From assembly GCA_038227045.1 (NCBI GenBank), contig JBBRQD010000007.1, positions 35,544-99,543 on the forward strand: a stretch of DNA of 64,000 bases, in the 5' to 3' direction. Position 1 is the first letter of the stretch. The number at the start of each line of letters is the position of its first letter. Made by a program: the position numbers and the translations under genes. The notes beneath the pieces were generated by a model. It was given only the letters and a program-made list of their open reading frames with translations, did no database searches and was not told the origin of the DNA. Of this stretch, positions 10,175-19,795 are shown piece after piece. This DNA is from JANXLS01 sp038227045. GTDB taxonomy: Bacteria; Planctomycetota; SZUA-567; H5-PLA8.

Positions 10175-11419
10175 ATGAAACTGACCTCTGTTGCGGTCAT
10201 TCTTTTGGCAGCGTGCAGCGTGCTCCAAGCGGCCGACGCTGTCGATCCCTCGTCCCTGCGCGGAAAAATTCTCTGCGGCTATCAAGGCTGGTTTCGCTGC
10301 CCAGGCGACGCGCTGAATTCGGGATGGGTCCATTGGAGCCGCGACGGCGCACGCATCGCGCCGGAAACGCTGAGTTTCGAAATGTGGCCGGACCTCGCCG
10401 ATTTCCCCGAAAGCGAACGCTTCCCCGCGCCCGGATTCACGTACCCCGACGGCCACCCCGCGCAACTTTTCAGTTCCGACAACGCCGCCACCGTGCGCCG
10501 GCACTTCGAATGGATGCGCGACTACGGCATCGACGGCGTCTGGCTGCAGCATTTTCTCGTCGATTTCCCCACCGGCCCCGCGAACAAGCGCTACGCCTCG
10601 CGGCTGCGCGTCCTCGACCACGTCCGCTCGGCCGCAAAACAAACCGGCCGCGTCTGGGCGCTGACTTACGACATCTCCGGAATGCCCGCGGACCGCGTCT
10701 TCGACACACTGACGGCCGATTGGAAAAAACAAGTCGACGACGGCGTCGCGCGCGACGAACGGTACATCCACGAACGCGGCAAGCCGGTGGTCCAGATCTT
10801 TGGCTTCTACTCCAAAGACACCGGAAACAAAATCACGCCCGATCTCGCCAACCGCCTGATCGATTTCTTCAAAGCGCCGGGACCATACAATGCGTTTCTG
10901 GCCGGCAGCGGCGAATGGTACTGGCGCCGCAACGCCGATCCCCAATGGCAAGCCATCCATCGCCGCCTCGACGCTTATTCGCCGTGGAACGCCGGCAACT
11001 TTTCAACAGACGCCAGCGGCGAAAAGCACGCGACAACCAATTATTGGGCCGACGACAAGACCGAATGCGAGAAACGCTGCGTACTGTGGATTCCAGTCGT
11101 CTATCCCGGATTCAGTTGGGACAATCTGCAGAAAAAAAAGCCCGGCGAATCGACCATCCCGCGCCGCGGCGGCACGTTACTCTGGGAGCAATTCCACACG
11201 CTCTCAAAACTCGGAGCCGACAGCGTGTTCGTCGCCATGTTCGACGAAGTGGACGAGGGCACCGCGATATTCAAAGTCACCAACACGCCCCCGGCGCAAG
11301 CCCATTTCCAAACCTACGAAGGCCTGCCCAGCGACTGGTATCTGCGTCTGGTCGGCGAAGCCACGAAACGGTTCCATGCCAAGCAGTCCATCCCGGAAGA
11401 GATTCCGATTAAACCGTAG
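10175..11419 (+). CDS. secreted glycoside hydrolase family 71/99-like protein
   Basis: A 414-residue protein with a signal peptide (residues 1-20, ending LQAAD). The opening ILCGYQGWFRCPGD, then GWVHWSRDG and later DGVWLQHFLVDF, match the barrel strands of GH71/GH99-like proteins, which act on alpha-linked glucans or mannans. Further supporting stretches are VWALTYDISGMP and YPGFSWDN. Several Asp and Glu residues near strand ends (for example FDEVDEGT near the C-terminus) could be catalytic, but I cannot pick out the pair. It probably acts in the periplasm or outside on polysaccharide. It stands alone and is convergent with the BatA/VWA gene, only 6 bp apart. Confidence 0.75.
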   Translation: MKLTSVAVILLAACSVLQAADAVDPSSLRGKILCGYQGWFRCPGDALNSGWVHWSRDGARIAPETLSFEMWPDLADFPESERFPAPGFTYPDGHPAQLFSSDNAATVRRHFEWMRDYGIDGVWLQHFLVDFPTGPANKRYASRLRVLDHVRSAAKQTGRVWALTYDISGMPADRVFDTLTADWKKQVDDGVARDERYIHERGKPVVQIFGFYSKDTGNKITPDLANRLIDFFKAPGPYNAFLAGSGEWYWRRNADPQWQAIHRRLDAYSPWNAGNFSTDASGEKHATTNYWADDKTECEKRCVLWIPVVYPGFSWDNLQKKKPGESTIPRRGGTLLWEQFHTLSKLGADSVFVAMFDEVDEGTAIFKVTNTPPAQAHFQTYEGLPSDWYLRLVGEATKRFHAKQSIPEEIPIKP

Positions 11420-11425
11420 CGCGCA

Positions 11426-13528
11426 TCACAGCCCCACGCGCCGATGATAAACCCACCATTCCGCGAGCAGCACCACTGCCGCCGCAAGCGCCAGCCAGCG
11501 CCAGATTTCGCGCTTCGCCTGCACCGCCGACGGCTGCGAAACCATCGACACATCGCCGATTTTGAGCTGCCCGCGCGCGCCATTGTCCGATTCGGCGCGG
11601 TTCGACAGATTGAACGCGTACATGCGCGGCTTCTCGTCGCCGGAAATGCCCTTGACCTGATACAACCCGATTTTGTCGGTGCCTTTCACGAACGTCGTAT
11701 GTTCGCGCGTGAGTTGCACGCCTTCGCTCGAACCGTCCGGCTTCACCACCGTCGCCGAACCGCTGCCCAGCCCCGCCGGAATCGCCAGCGGCTCGCCCGT
11801 GCGCTGCGCCGATGGCCGGCGGCGCGTCGAAGCCTGCGCGAGCCACGGCAGCGCGTTGCGGCAAAACAGCGGCATCGCCGGGCGCGACGGCCAGTCCGTA
11901 TCGAAGATGTCGAACGCCACGCCGATCACGCGCACGCGGTCGCTCTCAAACGCCGCGACCAGAGGGCGCATCACATACTTTTTCTTTGGCGTCCCGTCCA
12001 GATTCAACTCCGGCTTGCCGCCCGAATTTTCGACCTCTTGAATCGGGCCTTCGACAATGACTTTCGCGGATTTCGGCACCGCCCAGGACTCCGCCGTCTT
12101 GATCGTCACGTTACCAAACGTCACGTAACGCATCAGCGGATGGCCGCTGTCCCAATCGTTGATGCGCGGCCATTCCAGCGGTTTCTCGTTCTTGACGAAG
12201 CCCGTCACCGGCGGCATGACCCCCAGAAAAAGCGCCCCGCCATCCGTCCACGACACCGGCGCGGCGCGGTCGAAAATGCACGCGTCGAACAACTCGACGG
12301 ACTGCTGCCCCTTCTGTTCCCACTCTTTTAAGAAAACGTCCGGATCAACTTTTTTAACCTTCAGCCCATGCATCGCGGCAAGCGCTCTTTCGAGGAAATA
12401 ATTGCCTTTCGACACCAGCAGGAGATTGATGCTCTCCGAATCCTCGACAACCACGCTGGCGGTGTCGTCGTTCGGAAATTTGTCCTTCGGCGACACGATC
12501 TTCGCCGTCACCACGCCGCTGGTTCCGGCAGGCAGCTTGAAGACCTCTTCCGAACGCGCGTCTTCGATCGCGCCTTCTTTTGCGGGATCGGACGTGGCCG
12601 TTTCGACGCGCGACGGCCGCCCTTTCAACTGAATGACCTTCGGCGGAAATTGCACGCCCTCCGTTGCGATGCTCAACACGACTTCGCGCGGCACCGGCGC
12701 GAAATTCTCGACCGTCGCGAAGATCACCGTCTCGACTTCCTCGCCTTGACCGCCTTTCTTTTTCACCGTCCGCGTCCGCGCGTTCAACTGCGTGATGCCG
12801 ACATTGTCCGACACGCCGCCATAAGCGATAAAGCGAAAATTCTTCAGCCGCTCCGGGATCGTCTGGACCTTCGTGTCCTCCAAATTACCCTTCGCCGCCT
12901 CGGCCCGTTCCTTGTCCAGAGTAACATCGTCGAAACAGCCATCGGAAAGCACCAGCACCTCCGCGTTGTCCTTGCCTTGAATCATGGACAGAGCGGTTTC
13001 AAACGCTTCCTCCCCGCGCGTCTCCAGATCGCGGCATTCCAGCGTGTCGAGAAGCTGTTTAAGCAGCGAGCGGTCGGAGGTGAATTTGCTGAGCTGCCGC
13101 ACTTCGCGGTCGAACGAAATCAACGCCATTTCGTCGCCCTGGCGCAGATCGTCGGCTTTGATCTTGGCGTCGTGGATGGCTGCTTCAAGCCGCGACTGCT
13201 TGCCGTCGCTCCCCGCATCGCGGGTGCTCATGCTTGCGGACGTATCGATCAGCAGCACGGTCTTCTTACCGGGCAAGCCGCCGATGTTCATATACGGCCG
13301 GGCCAGTGAAAAACCGATCAAGCCGACGAGCAGAATCTGAAGCAGCAACAATAGCGAATATTTCAGGCGTTGAAACGGCGCATTGACCTGCATGTCCTCA
13401 ATGACTTTCTTCCACAATAGCGTTGAGGGAACCGTGCGCTCCTCGCGTTTCAATTTAAGAAAATAAAGTGCGACGACGGGAACGATGGCAGTGAGACCCA
13501 GAAGGCCGAGGGGATCGAGGAGATTCAA
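11426..13528 (-). CDS. BatA-type membrane protein with VWA domain
   Basis: A 700-residue protein. The N-terminus has the BatA layout: a hydrophobic helix at 7-23, LKLKREERTVPSTLLWKK, a second helix at 57-76, then a von Willebrand A domain from about 88. Its metal site is DTSASMS (D95, S97, S99). The middle is beta-rich and Glu/Lys-rich, probably periplasmic. A last helix near 675-694 precedes a short basic tail (YHRRVGL). BatA-like proteins commonly sit with MoxR ATPases and DUF58 proteins; none is here. It instead follows a Ser/Thr kinase gene by 25 bp on the same strand, suggesting co-transcription. Function is unproven. Confidence 0.82.
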   Translation of the reverse strand: MNLLDPLGLLGLTAIVPVVALYFLKLKREERTVPSTLLWKKVIEDMQVNAPFQRLKYSLLLLLQILLVGLIGFSLARPYMNIGGLPGKKTVLLIDTSASMSTRDAGSDGKQSRLEAAIHDAKIKADDLRQGDEMALISFDREVRQLSKFTSDRSLLKQLLDTLECRDLETRGEEAFETALSMIQGKDNAEVLVLSDGCFDDVTLDKERAEAAKGNLEDTKVQTIPERLKNFRFIAYGGVSDNVGITQLNARTRTVKKKGGQGEEVETVIFATVENFAPVPREVVLSIATEGVQFPPKVIQLKGRPSRVETATSDPAKEGAIEDARSEEVFKLPAGTSGVVTAKIVSPKDKFPNDDTASVVVEDSESINLLLVSKGNYFLERALAAMHGLKVKKVDPDVFLKEWEQKGQQSVELFDACIFDRAAPVSWTDGGALFLGVMPPVTGFVKNEKPLEWPRINDWDSGHPLMRYVTFGNVTIKTAESWAVPKSAKVIVEGPIQEVENSGGKPELNLDGTPKKKYVMRPLVAAFESDRVRVIGVAFDIFDTDWPSRPAMPLFCRNALPWLAQASTRRRPSAQRTGEPLAIPAGLGSGSATVVKPDGSSEGVQLTREHTTFVKGTDKIGLYQVKGISGDEKPRMYAFNLSNRAESDNGARGQLKIGDVSMVSQPSAVQAKREIWRWLALAAAVVLLAEWWVYHRRVGL

Positions 13529-13553
13529 CGCGGGTGCCTTTTCATGTGTTGCG

Positions 13554-16500
13554 CTATTTCAACAAATCTTCAGCCAGCTTTACCGTGGCATCGTCGCCCG
13601 CTTCCCTGCTGATCTTCATCGCGCGTTGAAACAGCGTGCGCGCTTCGGGCGTCATATTCTGTTTCTTCTCTTTGATCATGCAGGCCGCTTGATTGAAGAT
13701 GCACAAGCCTTGCGCTTTCTTTTCGCCGATCTCCTCGTAAATGAGCGCCGCGCTCTTAAACACGTCGGCCGCGCGCAACGAACTGCCCAGCATCATCTTT
13801 TCTTTCGAAATGCAGGTCGCCTGGCGGCTTAAATTGTCGGCGTGCGCGCGTTTGCTTCCGGCGTCGCCAAATAACGTCGCGGCTCTGCCGTATAGTTGCG
13901 CGGCCTGGCGCAAGTCACCTGCGGGATTCAACGCCGGATCCACGCACGCCGCGTGTTTCGACATGGCGTCAGCCTGGTTTTTCTTGTCGCCCAATCCAGC
14001 GTAAATCAGCGTCGCGCTTCCGTACAATCCGGCCGCCTGAGACCAATCGCCATCCTTGTTGTTGTCTTTTCTCAGGCAATCCGCCGTTTCCATATTCGCG
14101 CGCGCCAAGTCGTCCTTTTCATCGATCTCCGTAAAAATCGCCGCCGCATTCTTGAACGCGTCCGCCGCTTTGTTCCAGTCACCACGCGGAAACTTTTTGT
14201 CCGTGCGCAAATCCGGGCGCAATCCGCGGCCCTGCGTCATATAGATGAGTCCTTGTGCGAGTCTACTCTTCCGGAAGCCCTCGGTGCAACGCTTGAATCC
14301 ATCGTTTACAGCGGCGATCTCAGCCGGGTCTTGAGCCCATTTCTTCGCATTGTCAAAAACCAATTTTGCGGCTTCGTAATTTTCTTTCTTCACCGATTCG
14401 TTGCCCTTTTCGAGCTCGATCTTGAACACCCGCTGGCGTTCCTTCTGGTCCTTTGCCTCTTTGAGCAGCGCTTCGATCGTGAGGCGATTGGGGTGCGCCT
14501 GGCTGCCGATGGCCTTCAGCGGATCCTCGAGCGCCATCGTCACACCGTCCCAATTGCGGGTGCGCTTGTATTCCTGAGCGGCGATCAGCGCAGCCGGCAA
14601 CGCGTCCAGAACCATGGCATCTTTGTGCTTCTGGCGTTCCCGTTCGTCTCTGGCATCCTTCAGCAGCGTTTCAGCGGCGGCGCGGTCCGCGTGCGGCAGA
14701 GTGCCGAGCGATTTGAACCCATCGTCCAGGATTTGAATGACCTTCTCCCAATTCTGATCTTTCTTGTAATTCTGCGCCGTTTTGTAGCTCCCGCCGAACC
14801 CGTCACGCGAAATCCGCTGAGTGTCCTTAGCCTGATTCAACAGGAGTTCGGCCGCCGTCCGGTTTTCGTGCGGTTGCGCGCCCAGCGCCTTGAATGCATC
14901 CTCCAGCGTCTGAATCGTTTTGTCCCAATTTAAGTCGCGCCTGGCATTCTGTGCCGTAATAAACGACGAGGAAAACGCCTCCAACGCGCGCGTCCGCTCC
15001 TCTCTGGCTTCCTTCAAAAATGCGTCTGCGGCGATCCGGCTCGGCAATGGCAATGGCAAAGGCCCGACATTCTTGACGGCGTCTTCGACAGTCTGAATCG
15101 CTTTGTCCCAATTCTTTTCGTGCTTGAATTCAAGCCCGGCCGTCAGGGCCGACTGCACCGATTCGCGGACGGTCTCGCGCCGCCTGTTATCCGCCGAGTG
15201 CTGGCCCTTGCTCCAGTCCTGGATCATCCGCAATTCTTCTTGATACGCAGTCTGGCGCATATCGTCTTCCGTTCGCTGCCGCGTCGCTTCCTTCTCCGTC
15301 AAGGCGCGCTCCCGTTGCAGTTGCGCCTCGCGCTCGTCCTGGTCCATCTTCTGCCACAGAAAATATCCGCCGACCCCGCCGGCGCCCAAAACAATCACGA
15401 GAATTCCGGCAACGATCGGCCCCCATCCCGCCCTTTTTTCAAAATGAGGCGGTGTGGTCTCGAAGGCGTTCTCGGCCATGGTTGTCGGCCGCTTTGCCTG
15501 ATTCTCTGTCACCCCTGTTCGCGGCTTGGCCGTTCCGGCCAGAGGCGGCGTGGAGTACACCATCGTGTTCAACGCCCCGTCCGGCGATTCCAACGCATCG
15601 CGGCACTCGCGCAACGCGTTCAATATTGCGTGCGCGTCGGGATAGCGATCCTCCGCTCTCTTGGCAAGGCAATGGTCCAGCAGTGCCGCCGTTCCAGCCG
15701 ACACGTCCGGGCGGGCAACCAGAATCGGCGCATGCGGCTCGTTGACCGTGAAGTTCAACGTCTGCATCAGCGACGACCCCTTGAACGGCGAGTCGCCGGC
15801 CAGCAGCGCATAAAGCGTCGCGCCGAGACTAAACACATCCGCGGGCTTGCTGGCATGTTTAGCGTCGCTCGCCTGCTCGGGCGACATGAATCCCGGAGTG
15901 CCCATGCACACGTTCGCGGCGGTCATCGATTGGTCGCCCGTTTCGTTGCGCGCCAATCCGAGGTCCGCGAGTTTCGCCGCGGTGAAATCGAACGCCGCCG
16001 CATCGGGCGCGGCGGAAGTTCCGGGATTGTCCGCGGCATGCGCCACGGTCGGCGGAATGGCCGCGCCGGAACCCACGCCCGCGCGCGGAATCATAATATT
16101 GTCGGGCTTGATATCGCGGTGAATGACTCCATGCGCGTGCGCAACGGCAAGGCCTTCCGCAGCGCCGATGCACACCGTGAGCGCCGTTTTCTCAGGCAGC
16201 CCTTTCGCGCCCGATAGAATGACACCGCGCAAATACTCGCCCGCCGATTTTCCGCTGACAAACTCCATCACCAGAAAGAACAGCCCGTTTTCTTCGTTGA
16301 CGTCGATGACGCCGACCAGATGCGGCGAGCGTACTTTGGCGGCGATCTGCGCCTCGCGGATGAACCGCTGCACCAGTCCGGGCTGCTGTTCGGCGAGATG
16401 GAACGGCAGCACTTTGACCGCAACTTCCTGATGCAGACGCGGGTGCAGGCCGTAGTACACCGCGCCCATGCCGCCCTGTCCGAGTTTGGCCAAAAGATGA

Positions 16501-16823
16501 ATGCCGCCCAGCACCGGAACCGCGCGGCCATTCACCTCAACTCTTGACGCGCTCAAAATTAATTTGTCATCGAGCAGATTCTGCGTCTTGACCGATGACT
16601 CCGTGATGTCTTTCAACCCACCCGTACCTATCGCGCCACTAAAGGCGGACGTCGTGCTGCGCCCGCCGCTGCTGCCCGGCGCCGTCCCCGGCTGCTGCAC
16701 CGTCAATTCACCGCCAGGCGATGGCGTCAGCACGGCGGCGTCCACCGTGGTGCGCGCGTCTTCCGGGCTGGGCTGGTTCGAATCTGCCACGTGTCGATAA
16801 TCTCCGTCGTTTCCGACCTTCAT
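13554..16823 (-). CDS. large Ser/Thr protein kinase with repeat-rich C-terminus
   Basis: 1,089 residues. After a 95-residue low-complexity leader comes a Hanks-type kinase: G-loop GQGGMGAVY at 115-123, K137 in VAVKVLP, HRDIKPDN at 235-242, and DLG (for DFG) at 287-289 followed by GTPGFMSPEQ. About 40 residues rich in Ala, Gly and Pro (246-282) are inserted between catalytic loop and DLG, where kinases are normally short. A single transmembrane helix lies near 464-487. The rest is two repeat arrays. Four units of about 60 residues share NWDK-I-TLED-K-LG and R-AAE-LLK-A. They are followed by four or five TPR-like units sharing GDW--AA-LY--A--IY. It would sense or scaffold on the outer side and signal inside. 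Upstream partner of the BatA-like gene. Confidence 0.88.
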   Translation of the reverse strand: MKVGNDGDYRHVADSNQPSPEDARTTVDAAVLTPSPGGELTVQQPGTAPGSSGGRSTTSAFSGAIGTGGLKDITESSVKTQNLLDDKLILSASRVEVNGRAVPVLGGIHLLAKLGQGGMGAVYYGLHPRLHQEVAVKVLPFHLAEQQPGLVQRFIREAQIAAKVRSPHLVGVIDVNEENGLFFLVMEFVSGKSAGEYLRGVILSGAKGLPEKTALTVCIGAAEGLAVAHAHGVIHRDIKPDNIMIPRAGVGSGAAIPPTVAHAADNPGTSAAPDAAAFDFTAAKLADLGLARNETGDQSMTAANVCMGTPGFMSPEQASDAKHASKPADVFSLGATLYALLAGDSPFKGSSLMQTLNFTVNEPHAPILVARPDVSAGTAALLDHCLAKRAEDRYPDAHAILNALRECRDALESPDGALNTMVYSTPPLAGTAKPRTGVTENQAKRPTTMAENAFETTPPHFEKRAGWGPIVAGILVIVLGAGGVGGYFLWQKMDQDEREAQLQRERALTEKEATRQRTEDDMRQTAYQEELRMIQDWSKGQHSADNRRRETVRESVQSALTAGLEFKHEKNWDKAIQTVEDAVKNVGPLPLPLPSRIAADAFLKEAREERTRALEAFSSSFITAQNARRDLNWDKTIQTLEDAFKALGAQPHENRTAAELLLNQAKDTQRISRDGFGGSYKTAQNYKKDQNWEKVIQILDDGFKSLGTLPHADRAAAETLLKDARDERERQKHKDAMVLDALPAALIAAQEYKRTRNWDGVTMALEDPLKAIGSQAHPNRLTIEALLKEAKDQKERQRVFKIELEKGNESVKKENYEAAKLVFDNAKKWAQDPAEIAAVNDGFKRCTEGFRKSRLAQGLIYMTQGRGLRPDLRTDKKFPRGDWNKAADAFKNAAAIFTEIDEKDDLARANMETADCLRKDNNKDGDWSQAAGLYGSATLIYAGLGDKKNQADAMSKHAACVDPALNPAGDLRQAAQLYGRAATLFGDAGSKRAHADNLSRQATCISKEKMMLGSSLRAADVFKSAALIYEEIGEKKAQGLCIFNQAACMIKEKKQNMTPEARTLFQRAMKISREAGDDATVKLAEDLLK

Positions 16824-16882
16824 GACGACGCACTCATTATATTATGACGCTTCGCCCCGATTTTCATTTAATTTTTCTGACA

Positions 16883-17848
16883 CTAGGCGTTTTGAGCCGT
16901 TCCTTTGACGCTCTTGATCTCATACCGCATAAAATCTTTCGCCGCCAGCACCCGCCCGTCCGCAAATTCGCGTTCCGCTTCGGCCACGAGATCCGCGACC
17001 GTTATCAAGCCTTCGCCGCGCTGTTCGTACCGGGGGCTGAAATGCGTCATGATCAATTGCTTCGCCGACGCACGCGCCGCGAAGCGCGCCGCGTCCGCCG
17101 CGGTCGAATGCGCGTTTTGTTTCGCCAGTTCCGCGTCGGCGTTCGCGTAGGTCGCCTCGTGAATCGCCACGTCCGCGCCTTCCGCGAACGGCAGCAGGGC
17201 CGACGCGTCCTTCGTATCGCTGACTACAACCAGTTTTCGTCCGGTTCGCGGCGGATCGACCAGCGCTACGCCATCCACGACACGGCCGTCGTCAAGCGTC
17301 ACGGTTTCGCCGCGCTTCAACTGCGAATAGACCGGCCCCGGCGGAATCCCCAGCGCCTGAGCCTCTTCGATTTTGAAGCGCCCCGCCCGATCCTTCTCCG
17401 CAATCACAAACGCCAGAGTCGGCCCCGCATGCAGCACGCGCGCCGCGAAAACGCGGTATTCGTCGTCTTCCAGAAACTGCCCGTCGTCACCGATTTCGTG
17501 AATCTCAAACGGATAGGGCACGCGCGTTCCGGTCGTGCGCCGGATCGAATTGACGTAATCCGCCAGCCCCGGAGGACCATAGAGATCGACGGCCTCCGTG
17601 CCGCCGTTCAAGCCGCGCGAGGCCAGCAGGCCAACCAGACCGAAGCAATGATCGCCATGCAAATGCGAAATGAATACGCGCCGCAGCGCAGCCAGCGACA
17701 GATCGGTTTTCTGAAGCTGGTGCTGCGTGCCCTCGCCGCAATCAAACAGCCACCATTCGCGCCGTTGATCGAATTGAAGAGCTATGCCCGACACATTGCG
17801 TCGCAGCGTCGGAGCGCCCGCCGCGGTGCCGAGGAAAGTAAGCTTCAT
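16883..17848 (-). CDS. rnz: ribonuclease Z
   Basis: A 321-residue metallo-beta-lactamase-fold endonuclease that trims the 3' end of tRNA precursors. The zinc motif SHLHGDHCFG lies at 61-70 in the canonical place after the N-terminal DCGEGTQHQL stretch typical of RNase Z. Later ligands are VSDTKD and MTHFSPRYE. Length is typical of the short bacterial form. The start MKLTFLGTAAG fits the family opening. The downstream neighbour on the same strand is the large kinase, 59 bp away. Confidence 0.93.
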   Translation of the reverse strand: MKLTFLGTAAGAPTLRRNVSGIALQFDQRREWWLFDCGEGTQHQLQKTDLSLAALRRVFISHLHGDHCFGLVGLLASRGLNGGTEAVDLYGPPGLADYVNSIRRTTGTRVPYPFEIHEIGDDGQFLEDDEYRVFAARVLHAGPTLAFVIAEKDRAGRFKIEEAQALGIPPGPVYSQLKRGETVTLDDGRVVDGVALVDPPRTGRKLVVVSDTKDASALLPFAEGADVAIHEATYANADAELAKQNAHSTAADAARFAARASAKQLIMTHFSPRYEQRGEGLITVADLVAEAEREFADGRVLAAKDFMRYEIKSVKGTAQNA

Positions 17849-17884
17849 ATAGTTTTGTTAACCGAAAGTGTGCGACCGTGTCAA

Positions 17885-17976
17885 GACAAGGAGACATGGA
17901 GACTAGGTGATAAGGAGAAACAGCTTTTGCAATCGCACACAATATTTGTTGCTCCTTGTCACCCGGTCTCCTTGTC
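17885..17976. repeat. foldback repeat with ACAAGGAGA word-repeat arms
   Basis: The left arm at 17885-17917 is made of variants of ACAAGGAGA and the right arm at 17952-17976 of CTCCTTGTC. The arms pair imperfectly. It lies between the nfu and rnz genes. A related foldback with ACAAGGTGA words occurs at 63127-63212. Confidence 0.8.
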
Positions 17977-17984
17977 TGCTGTTG

Positions 17985-18566
17985 TCAAACCGCCTCGACC
18001 GAAACGATCTCCGGAAACGTTTGTTTGAGCCGGTTTTCGATGCCCAGCTTGAGCGTGATGGTCGAACTGGGGCAACTGTGACACGCGCCGCGCAGTTTCA
18101 TTTTGACGATGTTGTTTTCGTATGATACCAGCGTGATGTCGCCGCCGTCCATGGCCACGGCGGGGCGAATTTCCTCTTCGAGGATTTGCATGATGCGCAG
18201 CTCCGTCTCGGAGAATTTCTTCGTGGCAGCCGAACTTCCAGAATCGTTTTCCGAGCCGGCGTTGGCGCGAATGGCAGGCTCGCCGCGCTGAATGAACTGC
18301 TCAATCGTCTGTTCGATCAACGGCCGCATCGCCCACCAGCTATTTCCGGGCAGCACGGTGACAGTGACGAAATTCGACCCGATGAAAACACCGTTGACGC
18401 CAGGAATAAAAAAAATGTCCGTGGCGAGCGGCGACAGTTCCGCAATCTGCCGATTCGGAAAATCCCGCCCCGCACCGTTTAGCAGCGTGCGGTTGACGTT
18501 GAACTTATTGCTCAACGGATTGGGCGTATCTTCGGCGTAAATTTTGAATGGCTCTGGGAATGACAT
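17985..18566 (-). CDS. Nfu/NifU-type Fe-S scaffold protein
   Basis: 193 residues in two domains. The N-terminal half (FKIYAEDTPNPLSNKFNVN onward) is the Nfu N-terminal domain, found in mitochondrial NFU1-like and bacterial Nfu proteins. The C-terminal half is the NifU domain with AMDGGDITLV and the cluster-holding pair C162-x2-C165 in RGACHSCPSS. It would assemble or carry a 4Fe-4S cluster to target enzymes in the cytosol. A Ser/Asn-rich linker (102-115) joins the halves. No other Fe-S assembly gene is adjacent. Confidence 0.9.
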   Translation of the reverse strand: MSFPEPFKIYAEDTPNPLSNKFNVNRTLLNGAGRDFPNRQIAELSPLATDIFFIPGVNGVFIGSNFVTVTVLPGNSWWAMRPLIEQTIEQFIQRGEPAIRANAGSENDSGSSAATKKFSETELRIMQILEEEIRPAVAMDGGDITLVSYENNIVKMKLRGACHSCPSSTITLKLGIENRLKQTFPEIVSVEAV

Positions 18567-18989
18567 GATGCGTGCGGCTCCTTTAAATTTCAGTGCGGAG
18601 CATCATACAGGCAAGCGAAATAAATTGAAGCGGGATTGTTCCGAGTTCAGCCTTCAGGCTGCAAAGAAGACAGCTTGAAGGCTGAACTCCGAATCATACT
18701 ACTTCCCATACCGAGCGTGCAGAACACAGCCAGACCAGTGAGTTTTCGCATCATCTCTCTCCTTGCGAATGTGATTTTAGCACATTTCGTGAACACTTTT
18801 GATATGATTCCGAGTCGAATTCTAAAACGTCTATCGGCTCTATGATCGGCACTTCAGTTTGGTGTCGGCTCGCAGAATAAGGCGAGCGCTCAATTGGGTG
18901 CTTATGTACATTCCAAAAAAACTGCGCGCCTTGTGCCGAAATAGTCGCGCAGGGCGGGAAGATTTGCGGCGAGTGGGGGAACTAGAGTT
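18567..18989. other. intergenic region upstream of the ECF sigma gene
   Basis: 423 bp between the divergent nfu and sigma genes. It contains the palindrome described at 18643-18689 and a moderately AT-rich stretch around 18770-18840 that could hold the sigma gene's promoter. No confident -35/-10 pair, RNA gene or coding frame was found. Confidence 0.5.
18643..18689. repeat. REP-like palindrome (TTCAGCCTTCAGGCTG type)
   Basis: 19-nt arms GAGTTCAGCCTTCAGGCTG and CAGCTTGAAGGCTGAACTC, one mismatch, around a 9-nt loop. A single copy of this type was seen in the window. Confidence 0.8.
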
Positions 18990-19580
18990 GTGAACGGGGC
19001 CAGAGACGATCCCCAAAGCGGACCGCGCGTGAACGAACTCGAGAAGGTTCTTGTTGAAAGGGCGCGGCGCGGCGACGATGCGGCGTTTGATTCCCTGGCG
19101 GAGCTTCACGCGCCGGCGCTGCACCGGCTGGCATACACGCTGGCCGGGAGCGCGTCCGACGCGGAAGACATTGTTCAAGAGACGCTTCTGGGCGCGTACC
19201 GGCGGATCGGTTCATTCGAAGGGCGGTCCTCGTTCAAGACATGGTTGTCGCGCATTCTGGTCAACCAGACGGCGCGGCTGAGACGGTCGAAACGTGTCCG
19301 TGAAATCATGAAGCCGACTGATTTTTCGGAAGCGTCGGAGGCGGTTCTGGACGGCCTCGAAAGGCCGGACGAAGTGCGGGACAGTGAGATTCGCATGGAT
19401 GTGAAGTCGGCACTAAGCGGCATGAGCGAAGAGTTTCGGGAAGTGATTGTGTTGCGCGAAATGGAAGGATTGTCGTACATCGAAATTGCAGAAGTATTGG
19501 AAATTCCCCGAGGCACGGTCGAATCGCGCCTGCACCGGGCGCGGGCGGAGTTGAAGGGGTTGCTTAATGAGTATTTGTAA
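18990..19580 (+). CDS. ECF-type RNA polymerase sigma factor
   Basis: A 196-residue sigma-70 family protein with only regions 2 and 4. Region 2 includes DAEDIVQETLLGAYRRIGSF, which binds core polymerase and the -10 element, then FKTWLSRILVNQTARLRR. Region 4 includes GLSYIEIAEVLEIPRGTVES plus RLHRARAELK, the helix-turn-helix for the -35 element. The GTG start at 18990 gives a leader of 13 residues; a second GTG at 19029 (VNELEKV) is equally possible. The next gene encodes a zinc-finger anti-sigma factor, so the pair probably forms a switch that responds to an envelope signal. Confidence 0.92.
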   Translation: MNGARDDPQSGPRVNELEKVLVERARRGDDAAFDSLAELHAPALHRLAYTLAGSASDAEDIVQETLLGAYRRIGSFEGRSSFKTWLSRILVNQTARLRRSKRVREIMKPTDFSEASEAVLDGLERPDEVRDSEIRMDVKSALSGMSEEFREVIVLREMEGLSYIEIAEVLEIPRGTVESRLHRARAELKGLLNEYL

Positions 19581-19607
19581 CGGTTTAGATTGATCGATGT
19601 TCTACTT

Positions 19608-19755
19608 TATCACGGATGAACGCAAAATGAACACAGATTACCGCAGATGGGATAGGGTGGGTTTGGAATTTGATGTAGAGGATGGCGTTTGTGAAATGAC
19701 ACGCCTCCATTGTTTATCAGCGGTAATCTGTGTTCATTTTGCGTTCATCTGCGAT
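19608..19755. repeat. foldback repeat with 36-nt near-perfect arms
   Basis: Arms at 19608-19643 and 19720-19755 match as an inverted repeat with two mismatches. They are made of words such as ATGAACGCAAAATGAACAC and the complement. It fills the spacer between the sigma and anti-sigma genes and its right arm ends about 40 bp before the anti-sigma start. A diverged relative lies at 42204-42283. Confidence 0.88.
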
Positions 19756-19795
19756 TAAGCAGGGCTTGGAATTAATTAGATTCGGGACGATATCT

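Noticed and set aside
11444..12331. Arg/His-rich plus-strand frame across the BatA gene
   Set aside because: A shadow of the minus-strand VWA gene with no recognisable domain.
16195..16225. VILSGAKGLPE segment in the large kinase
   Set aside because: Resembles a translated interspersed repeat, but no second copy was found in the window and the match is too short to support.
18636..18845. Small open frame in the nfu-sigma intergenic region
   Set aside because: Overlaps the palindrome, has no ribosome site and no recognisable protein features.
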